Numbered from the stretch's first letter, positions 8,472 through 19,784 are shown. The stretch is 64,000 nucleotides of DNA from an uncultured Gammaproteobacteria bacterium (GCA_947258795.1 CAMYJU010000004.1:62001-126000); one strand, 5' to 3'. Notes: generated by a model from the sequence alone, not told the origin. Program-made: numbers and translations.

Positions 8472-8835
8472 TTCTGTCGCCATCCGGCAGACGATAGGCC
8501 TGTTCAGGCAGGTAAATCATCCGCCCCCGCATAACAACCTCGACCGCGGTCAATTGCTGACCGACGCAGGGCCCACTCAGACAGATCCCGTCACCGATCC
8601 GGAAACGTGCATCATGCGTAGCACATTGTATGGTTTGCCTGTCCAGATCCAGGAACTGATGTGGCAACCAGTCCAGTGGTCCACCGGTATGCGGACAGCT
8701 GTTCAGATAAGCGTAGATCCGCTCTCCCTGTCGGACCAGAAATATCTCGGCGGGTCCTCGCGGCCCCTGTACCTGAAAACCACGAGTACCGGGATCTTCC
8801 AGTTCATCCAGCTGACATAACAGACCTTCACTCAT
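8455..8835 (-). CDS. Rieske [2Fe-2S] domain protein
   Basis: 126-residue stand-alone Rieske ferredoxin-like protein. The two cluster-binding motifs are CPHTGGPLDW (near residue 48) and CATHDARF (near residue 72). They hold a Cys-His pair each, although the second is CATH rather than the common CPWH type. There is no membrane anchor or signal peptide, so it is a soluble cytoplasmic electron carrier or a ferredoxin component of an oxygenase; no oxygenase is nearby. The ATG at 8835 overlaps the stop of the ketohexokinase-like gene (ATGA), so the two are translated together. The partner is unknown. Confidence 0.88.
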   Translation of the reverse strand: MSEGLLCQLDELEDPGTRGFQVQGPRGPAEIFLVRQGERIYAYLNSCPHTGGPLDWLPHQFLDLDRQTIQCATHDARFRIGDGICLSGPCVGQQLTAVEVVMRGRMIYLPEQAYRLPDGDRITGVE

Positions 8836-9695
8836 GACTGCGTAACGATTTCTTGCCGGGCACATTTTTCTCCCGCCATTTTGCAGGCTTGTTCCAGCGC
8901 GTTCTGCAAGGACCGGCTTTTCAGCATCGCGTTGATGAATGCCGCATTAAACACATCTCCTGCACCCAGCGTATCTACCACCCTGCCCGGTACCCAGGCC
9001 GGGGAGTAATATAGTTTTCCTTGCCGGTCACAGGCCCAGGCGCCCTGTTCGGCATCACTGCAGACCTGGATCGCATGATCATCCTGCTGATGCCGGGATT
9101 TCAGCCATTGTTCACCCGGTGTGGCTGACTGTGAGCGCACGAAGGTACCTGAATATAAAACCAGATTGGCATACGGCAGGAGTGTTTCTATCCCTGGCCG
9201 TGGCTTTTCGAGTTCAAGCGATATAACGGTTGCCGGACAGTTTTCCCGTACATGAGCCATCATCTCCCGGGTCTGGTCTATGTTGCGCCCTTCAAAGTGC
9301 AGCCAGTCGAAGCCATCTAGATCCATGCCTGTCAGTGCCGATGCCGGCAACTCGGGCAGGTCTCGATAATGAACGATGGTGCGGCTGGCACTATCGGCCG
9401 CAACCAGTACGCAGGACACCGGAGACCGGCCCGACATGCGTACACAGGGAGAAATATCGATATGATGATCCTGAAGTGCCTGACAAATCAGGTCTGACTC
9501 GTGGTCTCTGGCCAGCACAGCGGCAAGGGCAACCTGATGACCGAGATCTGAAAGCACCATTAGGGTATTACTGGCATTGCCACCACAACTCATACGCCGG
9601 GCATTCGCCCGCACCTCCTGATCCGGTTCAGGATAGTGTTCCACATAGTTAATGATATCCAGTGTGGCAACACCCACACCCAGTATCCTGGCCAT
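8832..9695 (-). CDS. PfkB-family sugar kinase, ketohexokinase-like
   Basis: 287 residues from the ATG at 9695. It has the ribokinase/PfkB fold with GGNASN near residue 37, HFEGRN (near 135), LEKPR (near 160) and the anion-hole/catalytic signature VVDTLGAGDVFNA near residue 240, whose Asp is the catalytic base of this family. The specific run of motifs, including AGEKC near the end, resembles animal ketohexokinase more than bacterial ribokinase. ATP-dependent phosphorylation of a ketose such as fructose is therefore likely, but the substrate is inferred. The track-length frame extends to 9854 but would overlap the giant gene; the start at 9695 follows that gene by 52 bases. It is coupled to the Rieske gene. 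Confidence 0.85.
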   Translation of the reverse strand: MARILGVGVATLDIINYVEHYPEPDQEVRANARRMSCGGNASNTLMVLSDLGHQVALAAVLARDHESDLICQALQDHHIDISPCVRMSGRSPVSCVLVAADSASRTIVHYRDLPELPASALTGMDLDGFDWLHFEGRNIDQTREMMAHVRENCPATVISLELEKPRPGIETLLPYANLVLYSGTFVRSQSATPGEQWLKSRHQQDDHAIQVCSDAEQGAWACDRQGKLYYSPAWVPGRVVDTLGAGDVFNAAFINAMLKSRSLQNALEQACKMAGEKCARQEIVTQS

Positions 9696-9747
9696 GTCTG
9701 TCAGCCTGAATTCATCAGCATATGACGGTAAGTGTATCGGTCGCGGC

Positions 9748-12700
9748 TTATCTGACCCTGACAACCCGGAAACCGACATCCACCCCGGTATCGGCCGCGT
9801 AGGCCTCGCGCTTCCTGGAGCGAACATTATCCGCGGTGCTACGGTATGAGCCACCCCTGACTACACGGCGTTCACAACCGGCAGCCTGCACCGCCGTTCC
9901 ATTGCTCGGAGCACCCTGGTAACTATCCTGGTAACAATCCTGCACCCATTCCGGCACATTACCGGCCATGTCATACAGGCCCAGGCTGTTGGGTTTGAAC
10001 TGACCCACCGGAGCGGTTGAGCGACCATCCCATTTGCTGCCACAATCAAAGCAATTGGCCTTGTTCTTGTCCTTGCTAACCCCCCATGGATAAGGTGTGG
10101 TGGTACCACCACGGGCCGCGTACTCCCACTCGGCCTCGGTTGGCAGACGATACTTGTGCCCGGTCTGTTTTGATAACCACTTGGAGTAGGCCACTGCATC
10201 ATTCCATGAAACATTAATTACCGGCAGCTTGCCACGTGCCCAACCGTTATCGTCCGGTTTCCTGCGCCCGGTCGCGGTCGCAAAGCGGTCGTAATCCTCA
10301 AAGGTCACTTCGTATTTACTGATCGAGAAGCTGCCCAGCTTGACCTGGCGCGGCGGCCGTTCGTCGAAATTGGTTGAACTTTCCGCGCTACCCATCATGA
10401 ACCGGCCACCCGGCAGTTCCACCATAACCGGCCCTGCGCCACCGTCTTCCAGGAAATCGCGATAGGTCCGTCGTGCCTTCAGCAGTGCGGGCTTCTTGTC
10501 TGCGTCGGCCTTTTGCTTGACTGCTGGCTTGGTGTTCACCGGCTTGCGTAACGGTTGCGGGTCCTTGCGCACAGCTGCAGTCGCGGGTTTTTTCCCGACT
10601 ACAGGCTTGGCAGGTGTCGGTTTCTTACTGCTGACTGGCGCCGGCTTGCTCGTTGCCTTGTTCTGCGCAGCCGGCTTTTCCAGTTTTCTGACAGACAGCT
10701 TGCCGGAATCATCCTCAACGATCTCCACCGCCGTATCCTTTTCCTGTGGCTGTTCCTGTCCGGCCGGCTTCAACACAAACCACCAGTACGCACCTGCACC
10801 AGCCAGCGCGATGATCAGTAACAGCAGAATGAGCCCTGTTTTCCTGCTACGCGGCGGTTTACCGATGAACATGGAGTCATCCACATCGCTCATGCCGAAT
10901 ATATCGTTGGCCTCCTGCGTAGACCGGGGTTTGCTCTGTGTAGTTGGTGGGATGGCCGCCGTCGGATCCGGTGCGCGCACCTCGGCCGGGCGTATCGGTT
11001 GCGGCTGACCCGCCGGCTCGATCTGTTCCTGTTGATAGATATTTTCAATTTCTGTCTGTGCGTTACTGGAAGACACCGCCTGCGCGGCAGTTGATGCCAA
11101 TGAGGGTTGTTGACGCTGCTCACGCCTGAGTTCTTCCAGGTCGGTCTTGTAACCGGATTGCTGCTCCAGTTGCTGGCGTGCCATATACAGCTCAGACTCC
11201 AATTCGGCCACTCGGGATTCGGCCTTCTGCATGGATTCATGCAGGGATTCCATGCGGTCCAGCGACTGCGACTTGGCCGCCTCCAGCGCATCGATGTTTT
11301 CCTGCATGGCCTCCATACTTTGCTGAATAATCTCGTTATCAGACTCGCTGGATTGCAGTGCAGTGATCTGGCTGCGTTTGCTTTCCAGTTCCTTGTCCAG
11401 TTCCTGCAACTGACGTAGCTGCTCATCCGACTGTGATGATACCTTGACCAGCTCCCGTTCAAGTTCCCGGTTAACTTTTTCCTGCTCGGCCAGTTTCTTT
11501 TCCAGTTCCTGACCGGCCACTTCCCGGCTCTGCATGGCCTGCTCATGCGCATCCTGTTCGGACTTGCTTTGCTCCATGCGCCGTTCCAGACCATCAAATT
11601 CCAGCTGTAGTGTATCCAGCCTTTCCTGCAATTCCTGCCGGGACGCCTCGGCGTCTGACTTTTCCTTGATCAACTGTTGTGACAGCTCATCACGCTGGGC
11701 CTGCATCGAGCCCAACTGCAGCGTGATCTCCTCACGTTTGCCTTCCATGGACTCCAGCTGTTGCTCGTAGCGTTCCAGCTGTGTCCGGGTATCCTGCATG
11801 TCTATCTCTGCAGTTTTTAGCTCGGATTCTTTTTCTGAGCTACGCTGCTTGAGCTCATCAAACTCCTGCTCGAGTTCTGTATACCTGCCCTCAAGCGTCT
11901 CTTTCGCTGATTGCAGTTCGGCCAGCTTGCGTTCATGCTGTTCGGCATCGGCAACGGACTGCTCGGAAACCTCTTTCAGCTCACTGACTTCCTTTAATGT
12001 TGCTTCACGCTGCTGTTCGGCGTATTGCTTTTCATCAGCCAGCCGTTCGGCATCGCGTTTCAGATGATTGATCTCTGATTCCAGGTCGGCCAGTTTCTTG
12101 AGGTCTGCCTCGCCACCCGAGGCCAGCTGCTCGCGCAGGCCCTCCAGTTCGGCTTCCAGTGCCTGCTTGTCCTTGGCCAGTGCATCCCGTTCGCGCAGGA
12201 TCTCACTGTTATCATGCTCGCCGGGCTGCACACCGCCGGCTTCATTTATGACCGAGTCATAGCGCTTGCGCAGGGTTTTCAGTTCCTGTTCTACCGCCGT
12301 GCGCAGATCGACTGCGGCATCGCGCTCACCACGCATTGCACGGAACTTGCTCTCCAGGGTTTTCAGCTCTGCGACCACGCCATCGTGGTCTTCCTGCATC
12401 CGTGAAACCTGGCGTTCATGCGACGCCGCGGTGTCTGCCAGCTTGGTTTCCAGTCCGTTTTTAGCCTCATCCACCTCTGCACGTAGCTGGTTTAGCGCCT
12501 GCTCATGTTGTGACTCGGCTTCGGTCAGCCTGGCCTGATACTGCATCACCTCGGTACGCGCCTGATTCAGCGAACGTCGCTCGTCGTCCAATTGCGTTTT
12601 CAGGGTTTGCAAGGACTGTTTGCCGGCCTCCAGTTCCTGGGTCTGGCTCTGTTGTAACTGTTTGCTGGCCTCCAGCTCCCGGGCCTGGTTGTTGAAATTC

Positions 12701-15165
12701 TGTAGCTGGGCATGCAGGTCAGCTTCCATGCCAGACAAACGCTGTTCCAGCTCGGCGGACTGTGCCGCGATCAGGTCTTTCTCGGCGGTAACCGTAGTCA
12801 GTACCGATTCGCTATGCTGGGAGGTTTTCTCCAGTTCCTGTTTCAGGTTGTCCTTGTCCTGCTCGAGCCTGTTGATTGTGCCTTTCAGCTCCTGCGACTG
12901 TTTATCAGAGCCCTGTAACTTTTCCCTGAGAGTTGATATCTCGTTCTGATAACTTTCCTGGCTATCCGTTTTATCACTGCGCAAGGCCTCCAGATCACTT
13001 TGCAGGCCGGCGACCTGTTTACTGGCATCGGCCAGACTGCTACGCAGTTGCTCGGATTCATTGCCCGCCTCTGCATGACTGGCATTCGCCTGGTCGAGTT
13101 CTGACTGCAAGGCCTGCTTTTCAGCACCCAGCGCATCAAGCTGCTGCTGCAGCTCGCCGGCCTGCTGGCCCAGCGTCGACAGCTCCTGGTTGACCGATTC
13201 CAGTACCGCCTTGTGTTCCTGTTCGGCAGCCTGCTGATCGCGGCTGGCGGCCGAATGCTGCTCGCGCGCCTGCTCCAGCTGCGCACGTAAATCGTCCAGT
13301 TCTTTCTGGTCACCCTCGACCCTGGACTGCAGTTGTTCCTTCTCTTTTTGCAGCGACTCAAATTGCTGCTGGGTCTCACCCAGGTTTGCATCCGTTTTGC
13401 TGCGTATGTCTTCCAGCTGATTCAGCAGTTTATCCCTTTCCTGCTGGTAGGCATTCATATCATCCTGCAGTTTTTGTTCTTTGTTTCTGGATGCGGCAAG
13501 CTCTACGCTCAGTTTTTCGTATTCCGACTGCAGAGCGTTCTTGGTACTCTCCCCGGATGCACGGGCAATATCCAGCTCTTTCTTGACTGACGCCAGTTCG
13601 TTTTCGAGACTGGCGAGTTTCTCCTCACCTGCCTTGCGCTGTTTACGCTGAAGTTCCAGATCGTCGCGCAAATGCACCGATTCTTTCTCGACACCTTGCT
13701 GCGCATTCTGCAGCTCTTCGAGCTGCGCCGCATACATATCTTCCTGTTTGGCCAGTTTTGCCGACAGTTCTTCCTTTTCCTTCAGCGCTGCACTCAGCTC
13801 GCTGCTTTTATCGTTAATACGGCTGGTCAGTCGTTCCAACTCCGCCCTGAGTTCATCACTGGCCTCACTGCGCTGTTGTTGCGATTGCATGCTTTCTTCA
13901 AGTGCCGCATCCAGCTCGGCCTTTCTGTTTGCCAGCTCAGCCTCGATACTCTGTAGCTGCTGTTCTTTTTGCAGCAGGGCCTGTTCTCTGGCCTTTAACT
14001 GCTCATCCACATCCTTCAGAACCGCCGGTTCCTGCTCGTTTTGCTGACGCTGCTTGTTAAAGTCTATGATGTCTGCACTGGCGTCATCTTCGGATTTTTC
14101 ATCCGTAACCAGATCTTCATGGGGAACTTCGGCGATTCCATCTTTCAGAACATAAGTATGGATACCATAATGTCCCAGCAGGAAGGCGGCACTGGCGCTG
14201 CGACGACCTGTATCACAATAAACGATGTAATTGACATCCGGGTCCAGACTCTCTGCCTCGACACGTAACGCAGCCAGTGGGATATTAATAGAATCCGGCA
14301 GATGCGCGTTTTCAAATTCGCCCGGCAGTCGTACATCCAGCCAGCGGTCACCCGACCCGATCTTCTCCCTGGCATTCCCGTATTCAAGGTGATTGACCAG
14401 AGGCTCTTTCAGTAGCTCGTCAAAATCCTCTTTTGACAAACGCATGATTTCACCATCTGAAGCCATGGTAATGGAGGCATTGCGCTTGCCACCAGAAAGC
14501 AGCGCCTCTTCACCAAAGCTGTCACCGGACTGCAGTTCAGCGAGTTTTACCTCGCGCGCGTTACTGGAGGGTTTGCGTGTTACAATCGCACTACCTTGCT
14601 TGATGATGTAAAAATAGTCGCCTTCATCATCCTGGTTCACAATAGTGGTGCCCGCAGTAACCTCGATGTTCTCCATACGCATGATTAACTGCTGGATATT
14701 CAACGCAGGCAGACGCAACAACAACTCTGATTGCAGCATCTTGGCCATCCAGTCATCGTGGATCTCGCTGTCAGTGTCGATTTCGCTGACTTCGATTTCG
14801 CCGCTCTGGTCCCAGGTCAGCATCACATCGAGCAGACCGGAATCGATATGCAGTATGGTTACGGGGGTCTTGCTTTTGGCAGTAAACTGGCGCGGCTGTT
14901 GTGGCGCCAGGGGATGTATGGCCTCTTCGGTATTGCCATGCAGTTTCTGCTTGATGCTACGTCCTACCATCAGGTGCACTTCACCGGACAGCACATAACA
15001 AGTCTGGTTGTCTCTTTCACCCTTCTTGAACAGCACCTTGCCGGCCGGCAATTGCTTGATAATGATCTTTTTGATTACTTCTTCAAAATGCGCGTCACTG
15101 AGGCCATTGAATGGCACCAGTTTACGAATCTGGTCTTTGGCAACGGTTTGTGGTGCTGCACCCAT
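9748..15165 (-). CDS. Giant coiled-coil membrane protein: cNMP-binding-like, rhodanese and FGE/sulfatase-modifying-factor domains
   Basis: 1805 residues. In order: degenerate cNMP-binding-like module (about 15-130); second cNMP-binding module (about 150-250, FGEEALLSGGKRNASI); rhodanese (about 268-345, active Cys in YCDTGRRS near 316); about 960 residues of almost unbroken coiled coil (385-1350) rich in Gln, Glu, Leu and Lys; a Pro/Thr linker; one transmembrane helix (about 1441-1464, after SRKTG); an Ala/Lys/Pro-rich spacer; and a C-terminal FGE-sulfatase domain (about 1578-1805) with RLPTEAEWEYAARGG, MAGNVPEWVQD and GFRVVRVR. The likely topology is cytoplasmic sensor and rod with a periplasmic FGE domain, giving a rod that could span long distances. 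AGGAG before the ATG at 15165 decides the start over 15225. The N-terminal 350 residues parallel the protein at 3000-4070. Whether the FGE domain is catalytic is unknown; the role is not known. Confidence 0.9.
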   Translation of the reverse strand: MGAAPQTVAKDQIRKLVPFNGLSDAHFEEVIKKIIIKQLPAGKVLFKKGERDNQTCYVLSGEVHLMVGRSIKQKLHGNTEEAIHPLAPQQPRQFTAKSKTPVTILHIDSGLLDVMLTWDQSGEIEVSEIDTDSEIHDDWMAKMLQSELLLRLPALNIQQLIMRMENIEVTAGTTIVNQDDEGDYFYIIKQGSAIVTRKPSSNAREVKLAELQSGDSFGEEALLSGGKRNASITMASDGEIMRLSKEDFDELLKEPLVNHLEYGNAREKIGSGDRWLDVRLPGEFENAHLPDSINIPLAALRVEAESLDPDVNYIVYCDTGRRSASAAFLLGHYGIHTYVLKDGIAEVPHEDLVTDEKSEDDASADIIDFNKQRQQNEQEPAVLKDVDEQLKAREQALLQKEQQLQSIEAELANRKAELDAALEESMQSQQQRSEASDELRAELERLTSRINDKSSELSAALKEKEELSAKLAKQEDMYAAQLEELQNAQQGVEKESVHLRDDLELQRKQRKAGEEKLASLENELASVKKELDIARASGESTKNALQSEYEKLSVELAASRNKEQKLQDDMNAYQQERDKLLNQLEDIRSKTDANLGETQQQFESLQKEKEQLQSRVEGDQKELDDLRAQLEQAREQHSAASRDQQAAEQEHKAVLESVNQELSTLGQQAGELQQQLDALGAEKQALQSELDQANASHAEAGNESEQLRSSLADASKQVAGLQSDLEALRSDKTDSQESYQNEISTLREKLQGSDKQSQELKGTINRLEQDKDNLKQELEKTSQHSESVLTTVTAEKDLIAAQSAELEQRLSGMEADLHAQLQNFNNQARELEASKQLQQSQTQELEAGKQSLQTLKTQLDDERRSLNQARTEVMQYQARLTEAESQHEQALNQLRAEVDEAKNGLETKLADTAASHERQVSRMQEDHDGVVAELKTLESKFRAMRGERDAAVDLRTAVEQELKTLRKRYDSVINEAGGVQPGEHDNSEILRERDALAKDKQALEAELEGLREQLASGGEADLKKLADLESEINHLKRDAERLADEKQYAEQQREATLKEVSELKEVSEQSVADAEQHERKLAELQSAKETLEGRYTELEQEFDELKQRSSEKESELKTAEIDMQDTRTQLERYEQQLESMEGKREEITLQLGSMQAQRDELSQQLIKEKSDAEASRQELQERLDTLQLEFDGLERRMEQSKSEQDAHEQAMQSREVAGQELEKKLAEQEKVNRELERELVKVSSQSDEQLRQLQELDKELESKRSQITALQSSESDNEIIQQSMEAMQENIDALEAAKSQSLDRMESLHESMQKAESRVAELESELYMARQQLEQQSGYKTDLEELRREQRQQPSLASTAAQAVSSSNAQTEIENIYQQEQIEPAGQPQPIRPAEVRAPDPTAAIPPTTQSKPRSTQEANDIFGMSDVDDSMFIGKPPRSRKTGLILLLLIIALAGAGAYWWFVLKPAGQEQPQEKDTAVEIVEDDSGKLSVRKLEKPAAQNKATSKPAPVSSKKPTPAKPVVGKKPATAAVRKDPQPLRKPVNTKPAVKQKADADKKPALLKARRTYRDFLEDGGAGPVMVELPGGRFMMGSAESSTNFDERPPRQVKLGSFSISKYEVTFEDYDRFATATGRRKPDDNGWARGKLPVINVSWNDAVAYSKWLSKQTGHKYRLPTEAEWEYAARGGTTTPYPWGVSKDKNKANCFDCGSKWDGRSTAPVGQFKPNSLGLYDMAGNVPEWVQDCYQDSYQGAPSNGTAVQAAGCERRVVRGGSYRSTADNVRSRKREAYAADTGVDVGFRVVRVR

Positions 15166-15640
15166 TTTACGGTCAACTCCTGTCTGGCCAATCTGGTTGC
15201 TCGCTGCCTGATGCAGCCGTTGCACACCTCATGTAACCGTATATAGCTTTTCAGTATAGGACAGATACCCCTCCCCTGGACAACACAGCAGGGATAAGAT
15301 CGCCTCCAGCAATAGAATATAACGGCATAGCAGGTGAAACGTTTAACTGGTTTCCGGTATACATGCGAGATCCAGGTCACAGACTCGTAATTCTCCGGTT
15401 TTTTTTACCAGTATTCTGAATATTAGCCGCTTGAAAGCAATTATGTCAATACATTCAAAAAGTTATGCATGACATTTAAAAATATCCTTAAAAATCAGTC
15501 ATGCATGCCATTAAAACAGCTATTTTTTAGGGGAAACAGACGTATTGTCAGTGATTACACCACTTTATTTTTATGGTATATATTGTGTCCTGGTTCAAAC
15601 TTTGGCTAACAGTTTCAAACCTGATCTGCACACGACCTGA
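15166..15640. other. Intergenic region upstream of the giant gene
   Basis: 475 AT-rich bases between the end of the ExoIII gene and the start of the giant gene, both on the minus strand. It should hold the promoter of the giant gene. A perfect 9-bp inverted repeat (ATGCATGAC, 15465-15473, and GTCATGCAT, 15499-15507) encloses a 25-base AT-rich spacer and looks operator-like. No gene or RNA was recognised. Confidence 0.45.
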
Positions 15641-16417
15641 CTAGTCCAGCTGATAATCGTAATTCATGATCAGTGGCGAGTGATCCGAGAAACGCCGGTC
15701 CTTGTATATCGCTGCATCGACGACCCGGTCACGTAGTGCCGGCGTAGTAACCTGGTAGTCGATACGCCATCCGACATTATTGTCCCAGGCACGGCCACGG
15801 TTTGACCACCAGGTGTACTGATCGGGCTCCGGATTGACCTGACGGAACGCGTCGACAAAACCCATCGGACCGAATAATTCATCCATCCAGGCACGCTCCT
15901 CCGGCAGAAAACCTGAATTTTTCTGATTGGAACGCCAGTTTTTCAGATCAATCTGTTTATGTGCGATATTCCAGTCACCGCACAGGATAAATTCACGTCG
16001 CTTGCGGCGCATGGCCTTCAACATCGGCGTAAAACCTTCCATAAACTCGAACTTGCGCTGCTGCCGCTCCTCACTGGAAGAGCCCGATGGCAGGTACAGT
16101 GACACTACGCTCAGCTTGCCGATGTCGATTTGCAGATAGCGCCCTTCGCGGTCGAACTCCGGCCAGTCCATTCCAATAATAACCCGGTCAGGTTCATGGC
16201 GACTGTAGATGGCGACGCCACTGTATCCCTTTTTTTCCGCATCATGGAAAAAGGCATGATAGCCACGTGGGTGAAACACCGGATCAGTCAACTGCCATTC
16301 CTGGGCCTTGGTTTCCTGAATACAAATAACGTCTGCCTTCTGACGTTTCATCCAGTCAAAAAAGCCCTTTTTTGCGGCGGCGCGGATACCGTTAAGATTT
16401 GCTGTAATAATTTTCAT
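15641..16417 (-). CDS. xthA: Exonuclease III family nuclease, Crc-lineage
   Basis: 258 residues of the ExoIII/AP-endonuclease fold. It would cut abasic DNA and remove 3' blocking groups. Catalytic signatures are intact: ICIQETKAQ (Glu near 35), CGDWNIAH (Asp/Asn near 148-150) and the final FSDHSPL (Asp-His near 248-249). Length, the LPSG stretch, RRKRREFI and KNWRSNQ strongly resemble Pseudomonas Crc. Its place divergent from pyrE is also that of crc. Crc has lost these catalytic residues, so this appears to be an active enzyme of the branch from which Crc arose. An independent Crc-like regulatory role is not supported by the sequence alone. Confidence 0.9.
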   Translation of the reverse strand: MKIITANLNGIRAAAKKGFFDWMKRQKADVICIQETKAQEWQLTDPVFHPRGYHAFFHDAEKKGYSGVAIYSRHEPDRVIIGMDWPEFDREGRYLQIDIGKLSVVSLYLPSGSSSEERQQRKFEFMEGFTPMLKAMRRKRREFILCGDWNIAHKQIDLKNWRSNQKNSGFLPEERAWMDELFGPMGFVDAFRQVNPEPDQYTWWSNRGRAWDNNVGWRIDYQVTTPALRDRVVDAAIYKDRRFSDHSPLIMNYDYQLD

Positions 16418-16588
16418 AACGGCCTAGAGTAATGAGTCATCGTTACGCTGACAAGCCCGTTGCAGGTGGAGGCACCTATTTCAGGCACTTGACCATGCCC
16501 TTTCGGGTTGAGAACCATCCGGATGAAAGAAATGCGCTGTTCAATTTCGACTTGTATGCGATAGCTGATCTCTGTATCTTCTCACCCC

Positions 16589-17233
16589 ATGAAAAACTAC
16601 CAGCGTGACTTTCTTTCCTTTGCTATCGACACCGGTGTGCTGAGATTCGGTGAATTTACGTTGAAATCCGGGCGTATCAGTCCGTATTTCTTCAATAGCG
16701 GCCTGTTCAATACCGGCGCCAGCCTGGCCCGCCTGGGTCGCTATTATGCCGAAGCCATCCAGTCGTCCGGCATCGCATTTGATATGCTGTTTGGACCGGC
16801 CTACAAGGGTATCCCGCTGGCCGCTGCGACCACGATCGCGCTCGCTGATCATCATCAGCGCGACCTGCCCTATGCCTTTAACCGCAAGGAGGCCAAGGAC
16901 CATGGTGAAGGCGGTACGACGGTCGGTGCCGCGCTGCAGGGACGGGTCCTGATTATCGATGATGTGATTTCAGCCGGCACCTCGGTGCGTGAATCGGTCG
17001 ACATCATCGCTGCACAGGGTGCGGAACTGGCCGGCGTGGTCATTTCACTGGATCGCCAGGAACGGGGTAGCGGTGAGGTTTCGGCCATCCAGCAGGTGGA
17101 ATCCGACCTGGGTGTACCGGTTGCGAGTATCGTAACCCTGGGTGACCTGCTCGAGTACCTGGCCGAGCAGCCCGACTATGAGCAGGAACAGGCAGCGATA
17201 CAGGCGTACCGGGAGCAATACGGAACCAGCTGA
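16589..17233 (+). CDS. pyrE: Orotate phosphoribosyltransferase
   Basis: 214 residues. Joins orotate to PRPP to make orotidine 5'-phosphate in pyrimidine synthesis; cytoplasmic dimer. The PRPP-binding motif [13 protein letters not shown] lies near residues 121-133 and the family start [13 protein letters not shown] is present. Other family segments are [14 protein letters not shown] and [11 protein letters not shown], with [14 protein letters not shown] as the flexible catalytic loop. Length is as in the enterobacterial enzyme. It is divergent from the ExoIII-family gene, the arrangement seen for pyrE and crc in Pseudomonas. Confidence 0.97.
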   Translation: MKNYQRDFLSFAIDTGVLRFGEFTLKSGRISPYFFNSGLFNTGASLARLGRYYAEAIQSSGIAFDMLFGPAYKGIPLAAATTIALADHHQRDLPYAFNRKEAKDHGEGGTTVGAALQGRVLIIDDVISAGTSVRESVDIIAAQGAELAGVVISLDRQERGSGEVSAIQQVESDLGVPVASIVTLGDLLEYLAEQPDYEQEQAAIQAYREQYGTS

Positions 17234-17260
17234 TCGGTCGAATACCGGATCGACGATGCG

Positions 17261-18016
17261 TCAGCCCGTAATCAGTTTCAGCCCGACCAGCAGGGTCACT
17301 ACTTCAAACACTCGCTTGATCCAGCGATTACCCTTGACGATGGACAGATGGGCCCCGGCATAGCCACCCAGCAATGAACCCAGCAGCAAGGCGGGCAACC
17401 ATGCCCACTGGATATCGCCCAGCAAACCCAGCGTCAGCGCACCGGCACCGTTCCAGAACATGCCCACCAGTACCAGGGTATAGGCAACTGCGCGCCGGTA
17501 ATCGAGACCAAACCAGCCAATCAGCCACAGGGTCACGAACAGCCCGGTACCGGAGGTCAGCGAACCGTTCAGTATACCGATCAGAAACAGGCCCAGGCCG
17601 CCGAGCACATAGCCCCTGATATCCCGATGCAGCGGTTGGTAATACTGACCAAAATCCTGCCTGAACACCGAGTAAATGCCCAGGCCGGCGGTGAGGATAC
17701 CCAACGCCACCTGCGCTGTGCGGTCCGGCACCTGCAGGATCAGGCTCGCACCAATCACCACCCCGGGAATACCCGCAACCAGCATGAACAACGCAAAACG
17801 GCGCTCCAGACTGCTTTCACGCATATGTCGCACGGTGGCTCCGATACCGAGTGCGACCGTGGCCAGCTTATGGGTCGCCAGCGCCTGGGCAAACGGCAGA
17901 CCCAGGAAAATCAGGGCCGGTAACTGCACCAGTCCCGCGCCACCTCCGGAAAACGCCGAAAAAAGATTAGCCACAAACGAGATAAAAAACAGGATTATCT
18001 GGTCTAAGAGATACAA
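17261..18016 (-). CDS. TauE/SafE family membrane transporter
   Basis: 251 residues with about eight hydrophobic segments. The N-terminal FSGGGAGLVQLPALIFLGLP and central GSLTSGTGLFVTLWLIGW segments form the two pseudo-repeats typical of the TauE/SafE (DUF81) family. Members export sulfite, sulfoacetate or related organosulfur anions across the inner membrane. In a sulfur oxidiser sulfite export is plausible, but the substrate cannot be read from the sequence. It is convergent with pyrE (27-base gap) and stands alone. Confidence 0.88.
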   Translation of the reverse strand: MYLLDQIILFFISFVANLFSAFSGGGAGLVQLPALIFLGLPFAQALATHKLATVALGIGATVRHMRESSLERRFALFMLVAGIPGVVIGASLILQVPDRTAQVALGILTAGLGIYSVFRQDFGQYYQPLHRDIRGYVLGGLGLFLIGILNGSLTSGTGLFVTLWLIGWFGLDYRRAVAYTLVLVGMFWNGAGALTLGLLGDIQWAWLPALLLGSLLGGYAGAHLSIVKGNRWIKRVFEVVTLLVGLKLITG

Positions 18017-18249
18017 CGCGGTCCCCTGCTGAATGATATGAGCGCCTGTGTGACTGGCTTAACGATATGGTGTGCACTTTGCCACACCAGGCGGTTGAGG
18101 TTCACCTGTCCGCCCCCATATAGTGAATAGTAACGCAGAGTTACAGCGGAAAAACTGATATATTCATATTATAGCCAGGTTGACCGATATACTGACTATG
18201 TTGGGCCTATCCATCAGCTAATGCACAAACACTGGACTAGTAGTTAACT

Positions 18250-19784
<1,535 letters not shown>

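Noticed and set aside
11107-14047. Several long plus-strand frames of 80-117 codons inside the giant gene
   Set aside because: They are antisense shadows of low-complexity coiled-coil coding sequence.
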